Of a DNA stretch of 11,524 nt, positions 6,863 to 11,524 are shown piece by piece. The notes beneath the pieces were generated by a model. The model was not told the origin of the DNA, made no database searches, and saw only the letters and a program-made list of their open reading frames with translations. Position numbers and translations under genes: made by a program. Each line of letters opens with the position of its first letter. The stretch's first letter is position 1. The stretch comes from Bacteroidales bacterium UBA4284 (GTDB lineage Bacteria > Bacteroidota > Bacteroidia > Bacteroidales > UBA932). Where the stretch lies: assembly GCA_002395925.1 (NCBI GenBank), contig DGVM01000135.1, forward strand, positions 311-11,834, given 5' to 3'.

Positions 6863-8172
6863 TTCTTGGTATAATATTTTGGCCAGCAGGCCTGCAGATA
6901 CGATTTCAGACGATCTTCCTGGGCGTTTGGCTGGGGCTCGTAGAACACCCGGCCGCTCATGCTTTCGGGCATGAATTCCTGATCTACGAAGTGGCCCTGG
7001 AAGTCGTGTGCATATTTATAACCGTCGGCATAGCCAAGTTCCTTCATAAGGGAAGTGGGTGCGTTGCGCAGGTACAGGGGAACAGGTGCTGTCTTGTCTT
7101 CCTGTACTGCACTCATCGCACTGTCGATGGCCATGTAGGCAGAATTGCTCTTGGGGGAGGAGGCGAGATATACGGCACATTCGCTCAAGGGAATGCGCGC
7201 CTCGGGCATTCCTATGGAGTGGACGATACGGAATGTGGCGTCCGCAAGCAGGAGCGCGTTTGGATTTGCCAGACCTATATCTTCTGCGGCAAGGATGCAG
7301 AGACGCCTGGCGATGAAAAGCGGGTCTTCGCCTCCGGAAAGCATCCTCGCCATCCAATACACGGCGGCGTTGGGGTCGGAGCCGCGCACGGATTTGATGA
7401 ATGCGGATATGATGTCGTAGTGCATCTCGCCGTCCTTGTCATAGACTGCCATATTCTCCTGGAGGCAATCGTTGACGGCATTGTTGTCGATGACCACGGA
7501 TCCGTCTGCAGACGCAGGGGTGGCATCCGCAACGATTTCGAGTATGTTGAGCAGCTTGCGTGCGTCTCCGCCGCTCTGCCGCAGCAGGGCATCGGTCTGC
7601 GAGAGGACTACATGCTTTTCGCGTAGAATGGGGTCGGTACTTGTGGCGCGGTTCAATAGTTCTTTAAGGTCATCTGCCCCAAGAGACTTTAGCACAAATA
7701 CCTGGCAACGCGACAGAAGGGGCGAGATAACCTCGAACGAAGGGTTCTCGGTAGTCGCGCCGACAAGCACTACGGTTCCCGCTTCGACGGCCCCCAGCAA
7801 AGCGTCCTGCTGGGCTTTGTTGAACCTGTGGATTTCGTCGATGAACAGTATGGGGGCGGCGGCAGAAGAGAAGAGGGATTTGTTCTTTGCCTTGTCGATG
7901 ACCTCCCTTACGTCTTTGACGCCCGAAGTGACGGCCGAGAGAGTATAGAACTCGCGGTCGAGGGTATGCGCTATGATGCTGGCCAGAGTGGTTTTACCCA
8001 CTCCGGGAGGACCCCAGAGTATGAAAGACGACAGGTTGCCGCTGTCGATCATGTTGCGCAGCACGCATCCCGGCCCCACAAGGTGCTGCTGACCTACATA
8101 ATCGGACAGCTTGTAGGGGCGCATCCTCTCCGGAAGCGGAATACCAGGGGTGCTGTAGGAGGTCTGAGGCAT
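6859..8172 (-). CDS. rarA: Replication-associated recombination protein A (RarA/MgsA) AAA+ ATPase
   Basis: AAA+ ATPase of the RarA/MgsA/WRNIP1 family, related to clamp-loader subunits and acting at stalled replication forks. With the start at 8172 the protein has 437 residues, typical of the family. Motifs: MRPYKLSDYVGQQHL near the N terminus, Walker A GPPGVGKTT (54-62), Walker B ILFIDEIHRFNK (108-119), sensor 1 GATTENPSF (138-146), arginine-finger region LLSRCQVF (Arg155) and sensor 2 GGDARKLL (201-208). The C-terminal tetramerisation/MgsA domain (about 250-420) includes HYDIISAFIKSVRGSDPNAA and AAEDIGLANP. A longer start at 8217 is possible, but it adds 15 non-conserved residues that overlap the upstream GNAT gene by 43 bases; the start at 8172 leaves a 2-nt gap. 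The stop overlaps the ThrE start (ATGA). Confidence 0.97.
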   Translation of the reverse strand: MPQTSYSTPGIPLPERMRPYKLSDYVGQQHLVGPGCVLRNMIDSGNLSSFILWGPPGVGKTTLASIIAHTLDREFYTLSAVTSGVKDVREVIDKAKNKSLFSSAAAPILFIDEIHRFNKAQQDALLGAVEAGTVVLVGATTENPSFEVISPLLSRCQVFVLKSLGADDLKELLNRATSTDPILREKHVVLSQTDALLRQSGGDARKLLNILEIVADATPASADGSVVIDNNAVNDCLQENMAVYDKDGEMHYDIISAFIKSVRGSDPNAAVYWMARMLSGGEDPLFIARRLCILAAEDIGLANPNALLLADATFRIVHSIGMPEARIPLSECAVYLASSPKSNSAYMAIDSAMSAVQEDKTAPVPLYLRNAPTSLMKELGYADGYKYAHDFQGHFVDQEFMPESMSGRVFYEPQPNAQEDRLKSYLQACWPKYYTKK

Positions 8173-8174
8173 CG

Positions 8175-9308
8175 TCAGACAAGTTTCTTGATATACGAAC
8201 GGCGGCGTTTGACGCACTCGTGCGAGAACTGTTCCATCTGCCCCTGATTCTTGACATTGGTCTCCAGAACGGCATTAGTCTCCGCCCACTTAACTCCCTG
8301 CGATTTGTAGAAGGGGAACAGATTGTAGAACAGGAGCGTATTGATGCCGGTGTTCTGATAGTCGGGACGTACGCCTATCAGCAGCATTTCAACACCCTCC
8401 TCATGCTTCCAGAAGAGGGATTTGAGCAGATGCCACCATCCGAACGGGAACAGGCGGCCGCGGCTTTTCTGCAGCGCCCTGGCGATGGAGGGCATTGAGA
8501 TGCCGAAGGCTACGAGTTCGTCCTTGTCGTTCTCGAGCATCACTACATAGCGCAGATCGAGCATGCTGAGGTAGAAGTCGAGATACTTTTTCGCCATGTG
8601 GTCGGGCAGGACGGTAAAGTTATAGAGGTCTTTATAACATTCGTTGATGAGCCTGAAAAGCTTGGTGCCATAGTCTTCCTTCTTCACTATCCTGCGGTCG
8701 AGCTTCTTGACGTGGACGTTGGTGCGCTGCTGGACGATCTTGGCGATTCTTTCCATACGTTCCGGAAGGTTCTCTTCCATGAACAGCTTGTATTCGACCC
8801 AGTCGGTATCCTTGCCGAAGCCCATCCGCTCCAGATGTTCGTTGTAGTAGGGATAGTTGTATATGAGCGCCATGGTGCTCAGGCGGTCGTAACCGGCGAT
8901 AAGCATGCCTTCGGGGTCGAAATCGGTAAAGCCGAGCGGCCCGACGACAGATTCCATCCCATACTCGCGCCCGAATTCGTAAACCTTTTCCATGAGGGCG
9001 TCGGCGACGGCGGCGTCGTCGATGAAGTCGAACCAGCCGAAACGCACTTCCTTGTGGTTCCACTGCTCGTTTGCCTTGAAGTTTACGATCGCAGCGATGC
9101 GGCCTGCGGGTTCACCGTCCTTGTATGCCATATAAAGGGCCGATTTGCAGAATTCCTGCGCGGCGCCTTTCTTCTGGTCCAGGGTGTCCATCTGGTCGAA
9201 GACCAGCGGCGGGACATAATAAGGATTGTTTCTGTATAACTTTTCGGGGAAATTCACGAAGGCGCGCAGCTGTCGGCGGCTCTCGATTTTTCTTATCTCG
9301 ATTGACAT
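8175..9308 (-). CDS. YghO-like GNAT-fold protein
   Basis: A 377-residue soluble protein of the YghO-like group, which carries GNAT acetyltransferase-type folds; substrate unknown. Family features are the opening with FVNFPEKLYRNNPYYVPPL (17-35), YMAYKDGEPAGRIAAIVN (59-76), GWFDFIDD (91-98), VVGPLGFTDFDPEGMLIAGYD (121-141), and a C-terminal GNAT-like beta strand/turn LLIGVRPDYQNTGINTLL (309-326). This last segment resembles the acetyl-CoA pyrophosphate loop (Q/R-x-x-G-x-G/A) but has Asn323 at the final small-residue position, so catalysis is uncertain. It is the first gene of a four-gene - strand operon (GNAT, rarA, thrE-like, rfbC) and sits 2 nt before the chosen rarA start. A good promoter candidate lies just upstream. 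It could also be called simply 'N-acetyltransferase'. Confidence 0.85.
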   Translation of the reverse strand: MSIEIRKIESRRQLRAFVNFPEKLYRNNPYYVPPLVFDQMDTLDQKKGAAQEFCKSALYMAYKDGEPAGRIAAIVNFKANEQWNHKEVRFGWFDFIDDAAVADALMEKVYEFGREYGMESVVGPLGFTDFDPEGMLIAGYDRLSTMALIYNYPYYNEHLERMGFGKDTDWVEYKLFMEENLPERMERIAKIVQQRTNVHVKKLDRRIVKKEDYGTKLFRLINECYKDLYNFTVLPDHMAKKYLDFYLSMLDLRYVVMLENDKDELVAFGISMPSIARALQKSRGRLFPFGWWHLLKSLFWKHEEGVEMLLIGVRPDYQNTGINTLLFYNLFPFYKSQGVKWAETNAVLETNVKNQGQMEQFSHECVKRRRSYIKKLV

Positions 9309-9332
9309 AGGTTATCGGTTTAATTGCATCCG

Positions 9333-9364
9333 CTAAGATAGACTTTTTATTGGATATAATCAAA
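9333..9364 (-). promoter_or_regulatory. Bacteroidota promoter for the GNAT-rarA-thrE-rfbC operon
   Basis: Read on the - strand, TTTG at 9364-9361 is followed after exactly 20 nt by TATCTTAG at 9340-9333. This fits the Bacteroidota TTTG-N19-21-TAnnTTTG pattern with one mismatch. Transcription would begin near 9326, giving a leader of about 18 nt before the ATG at 9308. It is the only sizeable non-coding gap upstream of the operon. Confidence 0.6.
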
Positions 9365-9380
9365 GTTTTCTGTACCTTCG
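9349..9380 (+). promoter_or_regulatory. Bacteroidota promoter for the two envelope genes
   Basis: ATTG at 9349-9352, 20 nt, then TACCTTCG at 9373-9380 matches TTTG-N20-TAnnTTTG with one mismatch in each box. It is interleaved with the divergent promoter on the - strand: its -33 box lies inside the spacer of the other. The expected start of transcription (about 9383-9387) falls on or next to the GTG at 9385. Confidence 0.55.
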
Positions 9381-9384
9381 TGAT

Positions 9385-9963
9385 GTGTACGGCAAGCTTC
9401 ATACCGCCATGCTTGTTCTGTTCCTGGGCCTTTCCGAGCTTACAGCGGGGGCTCAGGTGTCGGCCGGTCTGTTCAATTCGATAAAGGGCGTTGGCGCTTC
9501 CGTAGTCTTTGCGGAGCATCAGAATGTCTTCCACACTGCCACTGCGTACGTCGATATTTACGGTGTGGCTACAGGCCGCTGTTCCAATCCTGGCTTCCGC
9601 ATCAACGTCTCCAGGGAGTATGTCCTGCGCCGTTTCAGCAGGGGAGACGTCGGATTCACCTTCTATGCCGGCCCCGGGGTGTCCGCCGGATATGTGCGCG
9701 ACCACGACAAGGGGCGTGGCATAGACCTGGTTTCCCTTGTATCTGACAACGAAGGCATCATGGCGGCGGTAAGCGTCAATACCGGCTGCCGCCTTTCCTT
9801 CGGCGGCCCTGTCAGCCTCGACCTTTCCTTTGCCGGCGACCTTGGCGTGCACATGAGGCGCAACGAAAAAGAATCCGGATATTTCGCCCCGAGCGTAAGT
9901 ATTTTCAACAATGGGTGGATGCAGCTGCTGTATCCGCAATTGACCGTCCTGTTCCGCCTATGA
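9385..9963 (+). CDS. Unrecognised secreted, beta-rich protein (probable outer-membrane protein)
   Basis: I do not recognise a named family. The 192-residue product opens with a signal peptide: short basic n-region (MYGKLHT), hydrophobic core AMLVLFLGL, and a likely cleavage after AGA before QVSAGL (about residue 23). The mature part of about 169 residues alternates hydrophobic and polar residues, with many Gly and aromatics (GVGASVVFA, VGFTFYAGPGVSAGYV, AVSVNTGCRLSF, VSLDLSFAGDLGVHM). This suits a small outer-membrane beta-barrel of about eight strands. It ends YPQLTVLFRL, without a terminal Phe. GTG at 9385 is chosen because the only other in-frame option, ATG at 9409, removes the basic n-region; that ATG remains possible given the promoter position. 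The stop overlaps the next gene's start (ATGA), so the two are co-translated. Confidence 0.7.
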   Translation: MYGKLHTAMLVLFLGLSELTAGAQVSAGLFNSIKGVGASVVFAEHQNVFHTATAYVDIYGVATGRCSNPGFRINVSREYVLRRFSRGDVGFTFYAGPGVSAGYVRDHDKGRGIDLVSLVSDNEGIMAAVSVNTGCRLSFGGPVSLDLSFAGDLGVHMRRNEKESGYFAPSVSIFNNGWMQLLYPQLTVLFRL

Positions 9964-10565
9964 CCAAACGAATCCTAATGCTTGCGGCCGTTTTGCTGGT
10001 GCCGCTTGCCACGATGGCATGGACCCCGCGGTTCTCCTATGGCCTGGAATGGGGTTATACGGGTACTTTTCTGCGCACCTATCAGCACAACTATATCTAC
10101 AGCGCCGGCTCGAGAATAATAGAAAACGACTCCGAATGGTGGTATTATTCAAACGGTGGCGTGCTTGCAAACGCCGGAATAGATATCGGCAGCAAGGTCA
10201 ATCTTTCTCTGTATTCCGGGCTTATCGGAGTGTATTCACGCCGCTGGATGATTCCGGCTGAACTCCGTACACGCTGGTGTCCGATGGGACTCGAAAAGAC
10301 CGGGCCCCTGGTCCACGGTGGCGTTGCAGCTGCTTTTCCCGTGCGGGAGCCGCTGGACGTTTCTGCGCGCCTCAATCTCGGGGGCGGTTACAGGGTCGGT
10401 GTTTACAAACATCTCAGCGTGGATTTCCTGGCTTCGTTCGTACTGACCCTCGACCACGAAACGATAACGGACCCCGATACCGGGGCCCGTGTAGAGGCTT
10501 CGCAAATAGTAAGGAACCTTGCCGAATATTGGGGGATAAACCTCGGATTCGCGATTAATTTCTAA
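9960..10565 (+). CDS. Unrecognised outer-membrane beta-barrel-like protein
   Basis: I recognise no specific family. The 201-residue product starts at the ATG at 9960, which overlaps the preceding stop by 4 nt (ATGA). The same frame reaches back to a GTG at 9915, but that would bury the signal peptide. Residues 1-20 (MTKRILMLAAVLLVPLATMA) form a clean signal peptide with cleavage after the Ala preceding WTPRF. The mature part shows alternating strands with aromatic girdle residues (FSYGLEWGYTG, WWYYSNGG, VNLSLYSGLIGVYSRRW, VSARLNLGGGYRVGVY, SVDFLASFVLTL). It ends in NLGFAINF; a terminal Phe after alternating hydrophobics is the usual C-terminal signal of BAM-assembled barrels. It probably forms a two-gene unit with the preceding gene. 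Its coding end overlaps the converging cysteate synthase by 4 nt. Confidence 0.75.
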   Translation: MTKRILMLAAVLLVPLATMAWTPRFSYGLEWGYTGTFLRTYQHNYIYSAGSRIIENDSEWWYYSNGGVLANAGIDIGSKVNLSLYSGLIGVYSRRWMIPAELRTRWCPMGLEKTGPLVHGGVAAAFPVREPLDVSARLNLGGGYRVGVYKHLSVDFLASFVLTLDHETITDPDTGARVEASQIVRNLAEYWGINLGFAINF

Positions 10566-11524
10566 AGTATCGCCTTTACCCGCCTTACGATTTCTTCCGA
10601 AGGCAGATCCGGGCTGAGCACAAGGTCGGGCTCCTTGAGGACGTATCCGCGCCCCATGGAAGAAAGGATGCCTCCGCCCGTGCAGTTTAGCATTATGCAT
10701 TCGTCCTTGCCGACGATACCATCCCTGACGGCCTGGGCAAGCGATGACACGGCAACGCAGGCTGCGGGAAGCAGGTCGTAGCCTTCCAGGTTGCGGAACT
10801 GCAGCAGCCAATATACGATGTCGTCGTTGGATGCGAGGAACACGTCGCCGTGGCTTTCGCTGAGGACGTCAAACAAGCCTCCTGCTATGCCGTAGGGCGG
10901 TTTGCGGTTCGACAGGACTTTTGCCAGAATGACTTCCGAGTTGCGGCGGCCCACCTCCGGCGAAAGGTCGGCAAGGGAGCGTGTCCCTGCCTTCCAGGAA
11001 TCGTAAATCAGGGTGAAAGGGGAGTTCTGGGATACGTAGATGCGCATCTTGTTCTCTCCGAAGCGTCCGTCCTCTTCAAGGCGACGGGCGTTTTCCCATG
11101 CCGCTATTGCGCCGGTTCCTGAGCCGACAGCCTGAAAATATGCGTCGGGGATACGTCCGGTTTTTTCTGCGAAGCTCAGCAGGGTAGTGCCCATGCCGTC
11201 GCGTCTGGCGATGTTTTTAGCTCCGCCTTCCAGGAAAAAGTCAGGGCTGGTGGCGAGCTTTTCGCCAAGAGTGATGGCGTCGAAATAATCGCAGCCGTGA
11301 GGAACGGAAATAACCTTTACGCATCTGTTCAGGCGATGATGGAACCAGAGGTCGTGCTTGTTGTCCTCGGGGATGCAGATTACGACCGGAATGTCGTTGT
11401 CTGAGCAGACCTGCGCAAAAGCCCGCGCCGTGTTGCCGGCGGACTGCACTATGAGGGTCCGCTTCTCCTTGCGGTCTATCCTTGCGCAGACCGAATAGGC
11501 CTCGGTCTCCTTGAAGGAGCAGGT
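10562..11524 (-). CDS. Cysteate synthase (threonine-synthase-like PLP enzyme), 5' partial
   Basis: A fold-type II PLP enzyme that converts O-phospho-L-serine and sulfite to L-cysteate and phosphate. Cysteate feeds coenzyme M in some methanogens and sulfonolipid (capnine) synthesis in some Bacteroidota. 320 residues are visible; the frame is open to the window end, so the N-terminal part (roughly 100 residues in relatives) is missing. The first visible residues, TCSFKETEA, carry the PLP lysine (codon 11510-11512). They are followed by SAGNTARAFA, the tract EGGAKNIARRDGMGT, and the phosphate-binding loop FQAVGSGTGAIAAWE (loop at visible residues 134-138). ARRDGMGT, GR.PD.YFQAVGSGTG and RLEEDGRFG resemble cysteate synthase of Methanosarcina more than ordinary threonine synthase, judged from memory. 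The GTG at 11449 is internal and would remove the catalytic lysine. The main alternative is a threonine synthase paralogue. Confidence 0.82.
   Translation of the reverse strand, partial: TCSFKETEAYSVCARIDRKEKRTLIVQSAGNTARAFAQVCSDNDIPVVICIPEDNKHDLWFHHRLNRCVKVISVPHGCDYFDAITLGEKLATSPDFFLEGGAKNIARRDGMGTTLLSFAEKTGRIPDAYFQAVGSGTGAIAAWENARRLEEDGRFGENKMRIYVSQNSPFTLIYDSWKAGTRSLADLSPEVGRRNSEVILAKVLSNRKPPYGIAGGLFDVLSESHGDVFLASNDDIVYWLLQFRNLEGYDLLPAACVAVSSLAQAVRDGIVGKDECIMLNCTGGGILSSMGRGYVLKEPDLVLSPDLPSEEIVRRVKAIL

Noticed and set aside
6820..7626. 268-residue + strand open frame opposite rarA.
   Set aside because: It is antisense to the RarA C-terminal domain, has no recognisable motif, and has no promoter or start context.
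8173..8217. Upstream ATG at 8217 for RarA.
   Set aside because: It adds 15 non-conserved residues and overlaps the GNAT coding end; ATG 8172 sits 2 nt after that gene and just before the conserved N terminus.
9112..9939. 275-residue - strand open frame crossing the divergent promoter gap.
   Set aside because: It is antisense to the first envelope gene, runs through both promoter candidates and overlaps the GNAT gene start; the composition is that of a shadow.
10562..11524. Ordinary threonine synthase.
   Set aside because: The SAGNT and GSGTG features are shared, but the ARRDGMGT and YFQAVGSGTG...EEDGRFG tracts fit cysteate synthase better. I cannot fully exclude threonine synthase without a search.
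1..11524. Mobile element, phage, toxin-antitoxin, CRISPR or defence island.
   Set aside because: There is no transposase, integrase, terminal inverted repeat, direct-repeat array, tRNA or small toxin-like gene pair. Genes are dense and mostly core functions with uniform composition by eye.

Overview
The window reads as a compact stretch of a Bacteroidota chromosome, most likely Bacteroidales. Several features point there. Promoter-like boxes fit the Bacteroidota -33/-7 consensus (TTTG and TAnnTTTG) rather than TTGACA/TATAAT. Starts lack clear Shine-Dalgarno sequences. The gene content includes a multi-repeat DUF349 protein, a YidC with a long basic tail, and a lipoprotein glutaminyl cyclase. 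GC content is moderately high by eye. A cysteate synthase at the right edge suggests a sulfonolipid-making lineage such as Alistipes or Odoribacter relatives; this is inference.

Layout, left to right. (1) Bases 1-720 hold the end of a lipoprotein glutaminyl-peptide cyclotransferase on the + strand. (2) A -7 box directly after its stop starts a + strand operon: a DUF349 repeat protein, YidC (1-nt overlap), and a YggS/PLPBP-type PLP protein (12-nt gap). (3) Facing it, and ending 1 nt away, is a - strand operon read from 9308 down to 5079: a YghO-like GNAT protein, RarA/MgsA, a fused ThrE-type exporter, and RfbC/RmlC. These four genes have gaps of only 2 nt or overlaps of 4 nt. (4) The 76-bp gap at 9309-9384 carries two interleaved divergent promoter candidates. 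One drives the - strand operon. The other drives two unrecognised signal-peptide, beta-rich (probable outer-membrane) genes at 9385-10565. (5) Converging on these, with a 4-nt overlap of coding ends, is the 5'-truncated cysteate synthase.

Most of the window is housekeeping: membrane-protein insertion, PLP homeostasis, replication-fork maintenance, amino-acid export and deoxysugar synthesis. I see no CRISPR, mobile element, tRNA, rRNA, phage or defence module, and no gene-free stretch over 300 bases. The parts most worth a second look are the cysteate synthase, the two-gene envelope unit next to it, the interleaved divergent promoter with a nearly leaderless GTG start, and the translational coupling of the DUF349 protein to YidC. 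None of these amounts to a demonstrated new system.
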